Shown here: piece by piece, positions 32,534-41,107 of the stretch
Position numbering within the stretch: position 1 is the stretch's first letter
Layout of the letters: each line of letters starts with the position of its first letter
From: CAYLHS01 sp964383535
GTDB taxonomy: Bacteria; Actinomycetota; Acidimicrobiia; Spongiisociales; UBA4744
Direction: 5' to 3'
Length of the DNA stretch: 64,000 bases
NCBI GenBank assembly: GCA_964383535.1
Contig: CAYLHS010000001.1
Span: 1 to 64,000 of the forward strand
Program-made: the position numbers and the translations under genes
Notes under the pieces: generated by a model
What the model saw: only the letters and a program-made list of their open reading frames with translations
The model's database searches: none
What the model was told of the DNA's origin: nothing

Positions 32534-34150
32534 ATGGCGGATCTGATACTGCGAGGCGGAACCATCTACACGATGGACGCAGCGCGGAGTCGGGGGACGT
32601 CCGTACTGATTCGTGATGGGCGAATCCACGCCATCGGCCATCGTGACGCGTTCGGCCAAGGCCCCTCCACCGAGGTGATAGACCTCCACGGACGATTCGT
32701 CGTGCCGGGTTTCCAGGACGCCCACATTCACCCACCTTCGGGTGGTCTGGGACTCATGCGCTGCAACATGCACGACGACAAGACGAGGGAGGAGCATCTC
32801 GAGACGATCGGACGCTACGCCGCCGCGCATCCCGAGGAGGCGTGGATTCTGGGCGGCGGCTGGGCGATGGACGCGTTTCCCGGCGGCACACCAACACGCG
32901 AAGAACTCGACGCCATCATCCCCGATCGGCCCGTGTTCCTCGTCAACAGGGATGGGCATGGAGCGTGGGTGAACTCGGTCGCACTCAAGCTCGCGGGAGT
33001 GGACCGGTCCACCCCCGATCCGGTCGACGGACGGATCGAACGCGATGCGTTGGGTGAGCCGGCCGGCACCCTCCAGGAGGGAGCGATGGAGCTGGTGTAT
33101 CGAGTCCTTCCCGGAGACACCGAGGAAACGTACCTACGAGGCCTGAAGGTGGCGCAGGAGTATCTCCTGTCGCTCGGGATCACGGCATGGCAGGACGCCG
33201 AGGTGACTCCCCACACCGAGATCGCGTATCGGCGGCTCGCCGGCGAGGGCGAGCTCCACGCACACGTGGTCGGCGCCCTCTGGTGGGAACGTTCCGAAGG
33301 CGAGGAGCAGATCGAGAGACTCATCGAGCGCCGCTCAGAGGGGTTCGCTCCCGGGTTTCGACCGACAAGCGTCAAGATGATGCTCGACGGCGTGTTCGAG
33401 AACTTCACGGCTTCGATGATCGACCCTTATCTCGACGCAGCCGGTGCCTCTAGTGGCAACACCGGCATCGACTTCATCGATCGCGAGATGCTTCGACGGT
33501 ACGTGACGATCCTGGACGCCGAGGGCTTTCAAGTCCACTTCCACGCCATTGGCGATAGTGCAGTCAGAAGCGCGCTCGACGCAGTCGAGTCGGCCCGCCG
33601 CGCCAACGGCTGGAACGACCACCGGCATCACATCTCACACATCCAGGTGGTCCACCCCGACGACATCCCACGCTTCCGCAGACTCGGTGTGATCGCCAAC
33701 GGGCAACCGTTCTGGGCGTGCATGGACGGGTACCAGAGCGAGCTGACGATCCCGTTCCTCGGCCCCGACAGAAGTGCAGGCCAGTACCCCTTCGGGTCGC
33801 TGCTCCGCAATGGGGCATCCCTGGCGTTTGGCAGCGACTGGTCGGTCTCGACGCCTGACCCGCTCCTGGAGATCGAAACGGCCGTCACGCGAATCTCGCC
33901 CGATGATCGAACCATGCCGGTGTTCTATCCCGATGAACGCATCGGGCTGCACGAAGCACTCGCGGCGTTCACGATCGGATCGGCCTACGCCAACCACCTC
34001 GAGGACCGGACCGGATCGATCGAGCCCGGGAAGCTCGCCGACCTCGTCGTCCTCGACAGGGACCCTTTCGAAGCGGAACCCATCGGCGAGACGAGAGTCG
34101 ACCTCACCATGATCGAAGGCAAGATCGTCTACACACGGGAGGGCTCATGA
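32534..34150 (+). CDS. YtcJ-like amidohydrolase (Amidohydro_3)
   Basis: A 538-aa amidohydrolase of the YtcJ/N-substituted-formamide deformylase group. The N-terminal beta-sandwich strand ILRGGTIYTMDAAR is typical. Metal ligands lie in VPGFQDAHIHP (HxH), HFHAIGDSA, ISHIQVVHPDD and FGSDWSV (terminal Asp), and the C-terminus has GSIEPGKLADLVVLDRDPF. GGGAGG precedes the ATG by five bases. It leads the operon with potABCD, 16 bases before potA, so it probably hydrolyses an N-acyl or amide form of the imported amine to release the free compound. No signal peptide is seen, so it acts in the cytoplasm after uptake. Confidence 0.85.
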   Translation: MADLILRGGTIYTMDAARSRGTSVLIRDGRIHAIGHRDAFGQGPSTEVIDLHGRFVVPGFQDAHIHPPSGGLGLMRCNMHDDKTREEHLETIGRYAAAHPEEAWILGGGWAMDAFPGGTPTREELDAIIPDRPVFLVNRDGHGAWVNSVALKLAGVDRSTPDPVDGRIERDALGEPAGTLQEGAMELVYRVLPGDTEETYLRGLKVAQEYLLSLGITAWQDAEVTPHTEIAYRRLAGEGELHAHVVGALWWERSEGEEQIERLIERRSEGFAPGFRPTSVKMMLDGVFENFTASMIDPYLDAAGASSGNTGIDFIDREMLRRYVTILDAEGFQVHFHAIGDSAVRSALDAVESARRANGWNDHRHHISHIQVVHPDDIPRFRRLGVIANGQPFWACMDGYQSELTIPFLGPDRSAGQYPFGSLLRNGASLAFGSDWSVSTPDPLLEIETAVTRISPDDRTMPVFYPDERIGLHEALAAFTIGSAYANHLEDRTGSIEPGKLADLVVLDRDPFEAEPIGETRVDLTMIEGKIVYTREGS

Positions 34151-34166
34151 AGCGGCGGGGGCCAAG

Positions 34167-35234
34167 GTGACGTCGGCAGCGGTGGAGCTGTCGGGGATCT
34201 CCAAGCGTTTCGGTGACGTGGAGGCGGTCAAGGATCTGGATCTCGCCATCGGTGATGGAGAGTTCTTCTCCCTGTTGGGACCATCAGGGTGTGGCAAGAC
34301 CACGACGCTGCGCATGATCGCAGGTCTCGAGTTCCCCACCGAGGGGAGCATCCGCGTGTTCGGCGAGGAGATGGGTCTTCGACCTCCGAACAAGCGCCCC
34401 ATCAACACGGTGTTCCAGTCATACGCCCTCTTCCCTCACATGACGGTTGCTGAGAACATCGGGTTCGGGCTCGAGATGCGCGGCGTCGAGCGTTCGGAGA
34501 TCGACGGCAGGGTGAACGAGGCGGTGCAGCTCGTGCGTCTCGGCGGCATGGAACGGCGCAAACCGACTCAGCTCTCCGGCGGTCAGCAGCAGAGGGTGGC
34601 GCTTGCGCGTGCGCTGGTGAACCGTCCGAAGGTGCTGCTGCTCGACGAGCCGCTCGGCGCGCTCGACCTGAAACTCCGCCAGGCGATGCAGACAGAGTTG
34701 AAGGATCTTCAGGAGCGGGTCGGCATCTCGTTCGTCTACGTCACCCACGACCAGGAGGAAGCGTTGACGATGTCCGATCGGATCGGCGTCATGAACGAGG
34801 GACTTCTCCTCCAGGTCGGCTCGCCGGAGCAGATCTACGAACACCCAGGGACGAGGTTCGTTGCGGACTTCATCGGAGAGACGGCGTTCGTCGATGGTGT
34901 CGTCGCGGAATCTGGTGTGGTGCGTCTGCCGAACGGGAGCACCGTCCGGACTCGCACCGACGTTCCTTCGGGCACTGCGGTGACGCTGGCTCTGCGTCCC
35001 GAACGGCTGTACCTCGCACCCTCCGACGAGCCGGCACCTGCGTCGGTCAATCAGATCGAAGGGACCGTGCGCCGTCGCGTGTACCTGGGGAACGCCAACT
35101 TCTACGAGGTCGACGTCGGCTTCGACACACTGAAGGTTCGGCTCGAGAACACCATCAGCGCCGCGACCTACGCACCCGGCGATGCGGTGGTCGTGCAGTG
35201 GCAGCCCGGATCGTCGAAGGCCCTGTCGGAATGA
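34167..35234 (+). CDS. potA: Spermidine/putrescine-type ABC transporter ATPase
   Basis: A 355-aa ATP-binding subunit: Walker A GPSGCGKTT, Q-loop in VFQSYALFPHMTV, ABC signature LSGGQQQRVALARAL, Walker B VLLLDEPLGALD, switch His in YVTHDQEEALT. The C-terminal ~110 residues form the TOBE domain (ALRPERLYLAP...VRRRVYLGNANFYEV) typical of PotA and CysA-type importers. The start is GTG at 34167 (GTGACGTCG) with GGGGGCCAAG before it. Its stop overlaps the potB start (ATGA). It energises uptake by PotB/PotC with PotD as binding protein. Confidence 0.92.
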   Translation: MTSAAVELSGISKRFGDVEAVKDLDLAIGDGEFFSLLGPSGCGKTTTLRMIAGLEFPTEGSIRVFGEEMGLRPPNKRPINTVFQSYALFPHMTVAENIGFGLEMRGVERSEIDGRVNEAVQLVRLGGMERRKPTQLSGGQQQRVALARALVNRPKVLLLDEPLGALDLKLRQAMQTELKDLQERVGISFVYVTHDQEEALTMSDRIGVMNEGLLLQVGSPEQIYEHPGTRFVADFIGETAFVDGVVAESGVVRLPNGSTVRTRTDVPSGTAVTLALRPERLYLAPSDEPAPASVNQIEGTVRRRVYLGNANFYEVDVGFDTLKVRLENTISAATYAPGDAVVVQWQPGSSKALSE

Positions 35235-36115
35235 ACACGGAAGTGACGCCCGCCTCGCCCGATCTCGAACGGGCCGCGGAACGAGCGGAACGTCGAAGAG
35301 GCTTCCGGCTCGGACTACCCGGGTTCGTCTACCTGGTGATCTTCTTCGCGGTTCCTCTCGCGATGGTGTTCGTGTACTCCTTCGCGACGCGCAGCTCGAC
35401 AGGCAAGACCCTGCTCCAGGACTGGAACCTCAACTCGTACGAAAGGCTCGCCGACCCGCTGGTGAGGCAGATCGCCTGGCGATCTCTTTGGTTGGCGCTC
35501 CTGGCCACCGTCATCTGCCTGATCCTCGCCTACCCGTTCGCCTACTTCATCGCGACCAGGCGGCCGGCCGTGCGCAACGCGCTCCTCGTTCTCGTGATGA
35601 TCCCGTTCTGGTCGAACTTCCTGGTCAGGACGTACGCCTGGAGGGTGCTGTTGGGTTCCGACGGTCCAGTCTCACAGCTGACACAACTCCTCGGACTGGG
35701 TGACACTCGCATCCTGTTCACGCCACTCGCCATCCTGATCGGTCTCGTGTATGGGTTCCTGCCGTTCATGGTGCTTCCGCTGTACGCGGCGATCGAGCGG
35801 ATCGACTGGAGCCTCGTCGAAGCGGCGCGCGACCTCTACGCGAGCGGATGGCAAGCCTTCCGCAACGTCACGTTGCCGCTGAGCCGCCCAGGGGTGATCG
35901 CCGGATCCATCCTCGTGTTCATCCCGAGCCTGGGTGCGTACGTGACGCCGGAAATCCTCGGCGGAGCAAAGACGACGCTTCTGGGAAGCTACATCGTCCA
36001 GCAGTTCCTCGCCGCCCGGAACTGGCCGTTCGGATCGGCGCTCTCGTTCGCGGTCATGGCGGTCATGCTTGTGGCGACCCTCATCTACTTCAGAGAAGGA
36101 GGGCGGACACTGTGA
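35231..36115 (+). CDS. potB: Polyamine-type ABC transporter permease 1
   Basis: A 294-aa inner-membrane permease with about six transmembrane helices and the EAA loop VEAARDLYASGWQAFRNVTLPLS (residues ~195-215) that contacts the ATPase. Sequence features match the PotB branch: PGFVYLVIFFAVPLAMVFVYSF at the N-terminus, IPFWSNFLVRTYAWRVLLG, and GAYVTPEILGGAKTTLLGSY. The ATG at 35231 overlaps the potA stop and is used rather than an in-frame ATG at 35198 inside potA. Its stop overlaps the potC GTG start. Confidence 0.92.
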   Translation: MNTEVTPASPDLERAAERAERRRGFRLGLPGFVYLVIFFAVPLAMVFVYSFATRSSTGKTLLQDWNLNSYERLADPLVRQIAWRSLWLALLATVICLILAYPFAYFIATRRPAVRNALLVLVMIPFWSNFLVRTYAWRVLLGSDGPVSQLTQLLGLGDTRILFTPLAILIGLVYGFLPFMVLPLYAAIERIDWSLVEAARDLYASGWQAFRNVTLPLSRPGVIAGSILVFIPSLGAYVTPEILGGAKTTLLGSYIVQQFLAARNWPFGSALSFAVMAVMLVATLIYFREGGRTL

Positions 36116-36966
36116 ACTCCGGGACCAGACCGAAGGGTCTCGTCGATCGACTCCTTGCCGCCAACTCCTGGATCGTCTACGCGTTCTTCTACGCCCCGAT
36201 CTTCGTGCTGGTCTTCTTCTCCTTCAACGACAACCGCAACGTGGGCGTGTGGACGCATGCCAGCTTCCGTTGGTATGGGGAACTCGCCCAGAGCCAGGAC
36301 ATCATCCGATCCCTCAAGAACTCGCTGATCGTGGCCGCCGTATCCACCATCGTGTCGACCGTGATCGGCACCGCCGCAGCACTCTCGATGGAACGGTTCC
36401 GTTACCGGGGTCAGCGTACGTACGACGCCCTGCTGTACCTGCCGATCATCATCCCCGATGTGACGATGGCAGTGATGATGCTGCTCTTCTTCGTCCAGGC
36501 GTTCGGGATCCTGAACGGCGCGTTCGGAACACGGATCGAACTCGGGCTGGGATCCATCTCTCTTGCCCACATTGCATTCAATATCTCGTTCGTCGCGGTG
36601 GTGGTGCGCGCGCGTCTGGCCCAAATGGACTCGAGTCTGGAAGAGGCGGCACGCGACCTGTACGCGAGCCGCTGGCAGACCTTCAGGAAGGTGACCCTTC
36701 CGTTGATCATGCCGGGGGTGGCAGGCGGCGCACTCCTGGCACTCACCATGTCGCTCGACGACGTGGTGGTCACCAGCTTCGTGACGGGTCCAGGGTCGAC
36801 GACACTGCCCGTATACGTGTTCGGCCTGGTGAAGAGGGGTGTGACGCCGCTGGTCAATGCCGTATCGACGCTCATGCTGGTAGCGTCGATGTTGTTGGTC
36901 GCAGGCTCGCTCTTTTTCCAGAGGAGTAGATCGACCAGTCATGGAGGAGGGACTGTTGAAACCTAG
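36112..36966 (+). CDS. potC: Polyamine-type ABC transporter permease 2
   Basis: A 284-aa permease with six predicted helices. PotC-type signatures: YAPIFVLVFFSFNDNRN, ALSMERFRYRGQ, YLPIIIPDVTMAVMMLLFF, EAA loop LEEAARDLYASRWQTFRKVT, and MSLDDVVVTSFVTGPGSTTL. The start is GTG 36112, behind AGAAGGAGGGCGG and overlapping the potB stop; the frame is open further upstream within potB but is not used. It pairs with PotB to form the membrane channel. Confidence 0.92.
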   Translation: MNSGTRPKGLVDRLLAANSWIVYAFFYAPIFVLVFFSFNDNRNVGVWTHASFRWYGELAQSQDIIRSLKNSLIVAAVSTIVSTVIGTAAALSMERFRYRGQRTYDALLYLPIIIPDVTMAVMMLLFFVQAFGILNGAFGTRIELGLGSISLAHIAFNISFVAVVVRARLAQMDSSLEEAARDLYASRWQTFRKVTLPLIMPGVAGGALLALTMSLDDVVVTSFVTGPGSTTLPVYVFGLVKRGVTPLVNAVSTLMLVASMLLVAGSLFFQRSRSTSHGGGTVET

Positions 36967-38086
36967 AACCACAATCATGACCGCCCTGCTGGTGGTGCTG
37001 CTCATGGTGATGATGTCGGCATGCAGCAGTACGGCCGAAACCACAACTACGGAGGCGGCACAGACGACGACCACCGCCGCAGAAGCGATGGGATGTTCGC
37101 CTGATCAAGTGGACGGAGACTTGAACTTCTACAACTGGTCGGACTACATCGACCCGGACCTGATCTCCGCATTCCAAGATCAGTACGGCGTCACGGTCAC
37201 CCAGGACTTCTATGAGTCGAACGAGGAGATGCTTGCCAAGATCCAAGCCGGTGTGCACTACGACTTGATCGTCCCATCCGACTACATGGTCGGGATCATG
37301 GTCGACGACGGCGATCTGATGAAGCTCGACAAGGCTGCGCTGACGAACCTGGGCAACCTGGATCCCGAGTTCACCGCCATGCCGTTCGATCCGACGGGCG
37401 ACTATTCGGTGCCGTACCAGTGGGGTACGACAGGGCTCGGCGTCGATCTGGCGGTCGTCGGCGAGGATCACCCCTACTCGTGGGGGATCATCTTCGACCC
37501 TGCGATGAATCAGGGCCATCAGGTGTCCATGCTCAACGATGCCCGCGAAACGATGGGGGCGGCCCTCAAGTACCTGGGCTACTCCTTGAACAGCACGAGC
37601 CTCGACGAGCTTCAGCAGGCGGCCGACCTCATCAAGTCGGCTAAGGACGTCATCGTCACGTTCGATTCGGACAACTACGACGAGAACCTGGTCAACGGTG
37701 AGGTGTCGATTTCGCACGGGTACAACGGGAACTTCTTCACCGCGTTCGACGCCGCCGACAATCCGGACCAGTTCGAGTACTTCATGCCCGAGGAGGGCGG
37801 CACGATCTGGGTGGACAACATGGCGATCCCCGCCAATGTCGACCATCCGTGCACGGCGCTCACGTTCATCAACTTCCTACTGGACGCCCAGAACGGAGCA
37901 CAACTGACGAACTACAACTACTACGCGAGCCCGAACGCGGCGGCCAAGCAGTACATCAATCCCGAGATCCTCTCGGACACTGCTGTGTACCCGGACGAGG
38001 CGACGATGAAGCGCCTCGAGTTCATCGAGGACACGGGCGACTTCGAGATCAACTACACGGACTACTTCAATCAGGCAAAGAGCTGA
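36956..38086 (+). CDS. potD: Periplasmic polyamine-binding lipoprotein
   Basis: Solute-binding protein of the spermidine/putrescine family (about 376 aa). A lipoprotein signal ends in VMMSAC, followed by a Thr-rich spacer. The family hallmarks are LNFYNWSDYIDPDLI, FYESNEEMLAKIQAG, YDLIVPSDYMV, VPYQWGTTGLGVD and the C-terminal NYYASPNAAAKQYI. Aromatic and acidic residues in these segments typically bind diamines. The start is probably TTG 36956, seven bases after GGAGGAGGG; an ATG at 36941 (five residues longer) overlaps potC and cannot be excluded. It is the last gene of the operon and is followed by a strong hairpin. Confidence 0.92.
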   Translation: MKPRTTIMTALLVVLLMVMMSACSSTAETTTTEAAQTTTTAAEAMGCSPDQVDGDLNFYNWSDYIDPDLISAFQDQYGVTVTQDFYESNEEMLAKIQAGVHYDLIVPSDYMVGIMVDDGDLMKLDKAALTNLGNLDPEFTAMPFDPTGDYSVPYQWGTTGLGVDLAVVGEDHPYSWGIIFDPAMNQGHQVSMLNDARETMGAALKYLGYSLNSTSLDELQQAADLIKSAKDVIVTFDSDNYDENLVNGEVSISHGYNGNFFTAFDAADNPDQFEYFMPEEGGTIWVDNMAIPANVDHPCTALTFINFLLDAQNGAQLTNYNYYASPNAAAKQYINPEILSDTAVYPDEATMKRLEFIEDTGDFEINYTDYFNQAKS

Positions 38087-38090
38087 TCGA

Positions 38091-38121
38091 GTGAAGGGGG
38101 TGGCTCCGCCACCCCCTTCAC
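38091..38121. terminator. Bidirectional 14-bp hairpin terminator
   Basis: A perfect inverted repeat, GTGAAGGGGGTGGC (38091-38104) and GCCACCCCCTTCAC (38108-38121), around a TCC loop. It lies 4 bases after the potD stop and reaches over the stop codon (38118-38120) of the convergent aldehyde dehydrogenase gene, so one structure can end both transcripts. No long T-run is present on either side, as is common in GC-rich actinobacteria. Confidence 0.8.
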
Positions 38122-39557
38122 CGCACGTTGTCGAGGTCCAGCACCACGGTCTGAAGGTCGGTGAACTCCTCGATTCGACCTCGGCCCCAGCCGGTCTCGG
38201 TTCCAGCGGCACCGCCGAAGGGTTGGAACGTCTCCCAGAAGTCCGTCGAGTCGTTCACCACGACCGTCCCGGAGCGAACTCTGTCCGCATACCAGAACGC
38301 CTTCGACAGGCTCGAAGTGAACACGGCCGCCTGGAGACCGAGATTCGATCGATTGGCGATGGCCACGGCCTCTTCGTCGTCGCGAACGGTGATGATCGGC
38401 AGCACCGGCCCGAACGACTCCTCGGAGAACAGGGAGCTTTCCGGAGAGACGCCGTCGACGACGGTGAAGTGGTAGTAGAGATCTGTGGGGAAGCCTTCCG
38501 CCCGCCCGCCGCCGACGAGGACATCGGCGCCGCGGGCCATCGCGTCTGCGATCTGCCGATCCATCTTCGCCGCCGTCGGCTCGTTGTTGAGGGGCCCCAT
38601 CGTGGTAGCCGAATCGAACGGATCTCCAAGACGCACGGCATCCGCTGCCTTGAGGGCCAGTGCGACGAATTCCTCGTGGACATCGTCGAGCACGATCACG
38701 CGTTCGGTCGCGCAGCACACCTGCCCGGCGTTGTAGTACGCCCCGTAGACGGCGAGCGACGCCGCAGCATCCAGGTTGGCGTCGCCGGTCACGATCGTAG
38801 GGCCGTTGCCCGACATCTCCATGATCGAACGCTTGATGCCCATCGAAGAGATGATCTTCTTGCCGGTTGCCGTCGAACCGGTGAAACCCACGGCGTCGAC
38901 TCCGCCGGAGGAGACGAGCTGCGCTCCGATCGACGGTCCACCGGGGATGATCGACACGGCCCCTTTCGGAACACCCGCCTCGTCGAAGGCCTCCGCCAAC
39001 TTGAGGAGGGACCAGGATGTGAACTCCGGTGGTTTCACGATGAGTGCGTTACCGGTTGCGAGTCCGGGGCCGACATACTCGAGGGGGATCGTGACAGGGA
39101 AGTTCCATGGCGTGATCACGGCCCAGACACCGATCGGGCGTCTGAATGTGAACATGCGCTTGCTTCGTGACGACGTCGGGATGACCTCACCACCGAGACG
39201 CTTGGCGTCCTCGGCCGCATTCAAGAAGTACTGGTTGGCTTCCTGAATGTCCTCGAGGGACTCGGCGTGGAACGGCTTGCCCTGCTCCAGAGTCTGGATC
39301 CGGGCGATCTCGTCCACCATCGGCTCGATCGCTGCTGCGATGCGCGTGCACAGATCGGCTCGCTCGAACGCCGACCAATGGCGCATCTCGTCGGTCGCCT
39401 CACGCGCTGCCCGCACCGCCACGTCGAGATCGGCACGCGATGCGAGCGGTACGTTCGCGATGTGTTCGCCCGTCACGGGACTGTACAACTCATGCACCTG
39501 CTCGCCGGTTCCCTCGGTCCACTCGCCGGCGAGGTAGAGCTTCAAATCCTGCGCCAT
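38118..39557 (-). CDS. NAD(P)-dependent aldehyde dehydrogenase
   Basis: A 479-aa aldehyde dehydrogenase. Cofactor loop VITPWNFPVTIPLEYVGPGL, GFTGSTATGKK, catalytic Glu in IMEMSGNGPTIV (an unusual local sequence versus the common ELGGK), nucleophile Cys in NAGQVCCATER, and EESFGPVLPI. The second Cys directly after the nucleophile is notable. The substrate is unknown; likely an aminoaldehyde or semialdehyde given its place in the amine island. ATG 39557 is supported by GAAGGAGGCAGC; a longer form from 39578 is less likely. It is monocistronic, convergent with potD and divergent from the next dehydrogenase gene. Confidence 0.87.
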   Translation of the reverse strand: MAQDLKLYLAGEWTEGTGEQVHELYSPVTGEHIANVPLASRADLDVAVRAAREATDEMRHWSAFERADLCTRIAAAIEPMVDEIARIQTLEQGKPFHAESLEDIQEANQYFLNAAEDAKRLGGEVIPTSSRSKRMFTFRRPIGVWAVITPWNFPVTIPLEYVGPGLATGNALIVKPPEFTSWSLLKLAEAFDEAGVPKGAVSIIPGGPSIGAQLVSSGGVDAVGFTGSTATGKKIISSMGIKRSIMEMSGNGPTIVTGDANLDAAASLAVYGAYYNAGQVCCATERVIVLDDVHEEFVALALKAADAVRLGDPFDSATTMGPLNNEPTAAKMDRQIADAMARGADVLVGGGRAEGFPTDLYYHFTVVDGVSPESSLFSEESFGPVLPIITVRDDEEAVAIANRSNLGLQAAVFTSSLSKAFWYADRVRSGTVVVNDSTDFWETFQPFGGAAGTETGWGRGRIEEFTDLQTVVLDLDNVR

Positions 39558-39622
39558 GACGCTGCCTCCTTCGTGCAAACCATGCTAGGGACGGTCGCCG
39601 TGCCGGGTTCGCGCCGGGTAGC

Positions 39623-41107
39623 ATGGCGGGTGGTGAGAATGTGGCGGACCGCCTCCAACTGATAGACGGATCATTCGAAGCCGGAGCCGCTTCTCCATTG
39701 CCTGTCGTCGATCCGGCGACAGGCAGAACGATCGACCAGGTTTCGACCGCCTCTCGCGACCAGGTCGACCGCGCGGTCACATCCGCGAGGCGGGCACAGG
39801 CGCTCTGGTGGAGCGCCACCCAGCAGGAACGAAGCGACGCGATGCACGCCGTCGCCGCCGAGATCAGAAGACGAACCGACGACATCGCCGACATCGTCAC
39901 GAGGGAGACCGGACGCCCCTACTCGAGGAATCTCCTCTATGTGGACATGATCGCCAATCTCTTCAGACAGTACGGAGAGCTTGCGCGTGTCCACGGCGGA
40001 CGGGTGGCCCCCTCCAACGACCCGGGGCAGCTCTCACTCGTCCTTCGGGTTCCCTACGGCGTCGTCGCAACCCTCGTTCCCTGGAACTACCCGCTGTTGC
40101 TGCTCGCATTCAAGGTCGCACCGGCCCTCGCAACCGGCAACACGGTCGTCATCAAGCCGGCGTCGGAGACGGTCCTGACGACGCTCGTTCTCGCCGAGGT
40201 GTTCCAAGCGACGACTCCTCCAGGTGTCGTCAATGTCGTCGCCGGCAGAGGGTCGACGGTCGGGGAGCAACTCGTGTCGCATCCTGGAACCGACATGGTG
40301 GCCTTCACCGGTTCCACCGAGGTGGGCGTCCGCATCGGAGAAGTGTGCGCCCGCATGACCAAGCCCGCTCACCTCGAACTCGGCGGGAAGGACCCGGCCA
40401 TCGTGTTTGGAGACACGGACCCGGAGCTGGCCGCCAGAGCCGTCGTGTGGGCGGCGTTCCTGAACGCAGGTCAAGTGTGCACGTCCACCGAGCGTGTCTA
40501 CGTCCACGACAGCCTCTACGACAGCTTCCTGGAGGCCGTCGTCGAGACCACCGCGGGGCTACGCGTGGGTGATCCGTTCGATTCGATGACCCAGATAGGT
40601 CCGATGCGCAACGAGTCCGCACGAATGAAAGTGCTCGAGCAGCTGAAGGACGCGGAACAGGCCGGAGCGAAGATCGTGGTGGGAGGAGACGTCCCCAAGG
40701 GGTCGACCGGCTTCTACCTGCGCCCGACGGTCGTCGTCGACGTCACCCACGACATGTCGCTCATGCAGGAGGAGACGTTCGGACCCGTGCTTCCCATCAT
40801 GCGCTTCAGAGAACCCGACGAAGCGTTCGCCCTTGCCGCCGACACACCGTACGGGCTCGGGGCGAGTATTTACACTCAGGATGCCGGTCTCGTGGGACGC
40901 GCCTACGAGCAACTCCAGGTCGGAACGGTCTGGGTGAACGATCCAGTCGTCGACAATCTCGCCGCCCCGTTCGGAGGTATGCGAGCCTCAGGGAACGCCA
41001 GGGAGCTGGGCTTGGAGGGTATGGAGGCGTTTACCGCTGCCCGGCATGTTCACTGGAACCTCGATCTGCAAGCCAAGCCCTGGTGGTACGGAAAGGACAA
41101 CTCATGA
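39623..41107 (+). CDS. NAD(P)-dependent aldehyde dehydrogenase
   Basis: A 494-aa aldehyde dehydrogenase with a betaine-aldehyde/aminoaldehyde-like profile: TLVPWNYPLLLLAFKVAPAL, FTGSTEVGVRIGE, catalytic Glu in HLELGGKDPAIVFGD, nucleophile Cys in NAGQVCTSTERVYVH, QEETFGPVLPI and a C-terminal PFGGMRASGNARELG. The tail (NLDLQAKPWWYGK) is longer than in many relatives. Start ATG 39623; GTG 39641 is an alternative. Its stop overlaps the aminotransferase start (ATGA), so aldehyde product and amine donor chemistry are probably linked in this operon. Confidence 0.87.
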   Translation: MAGGENVADRLQLIDGSFEAGAASPLPVVDPATGRTIDQVSTASRDQVDRAVTSARRAQALWWSATQQERSDAMHAVAAEIRRRTDDIADIVTRETGRPYSRNLLYVDMIANLFRQYGELARVHGGRVAPSNDPGQLSLVLRVPYGVVATLVPWNYPLLLLAFKVAPALATGNTVVIKPASETVLTTLVLAEVFQATTPPGVVNVVAGRGSTVGEQLVSHPGTDMVAFTGSTEVGVRIGEVCARMTKPAHLELGGKDPAIVFGDTDPELAARAVVWAAFLNAGQVCTSTERVYVHDSLYDSFLEAVVETTAGLRVGDPFDSMTQIGPMRNESARMKVLEQLKDAEQAGAKIVVGGDVPKGSTGFYLRPTVVVDVTHDMSLMQEETFGPVLPIMRFREPDEAFALAADTPYGLGASIYTQDAGLVGRAYEQLQVGTVWVNDPVVDNLAAPFGGMRASGNARELGLEGMEAFTAARHVHWNLDLQAKPWWYGKDNS

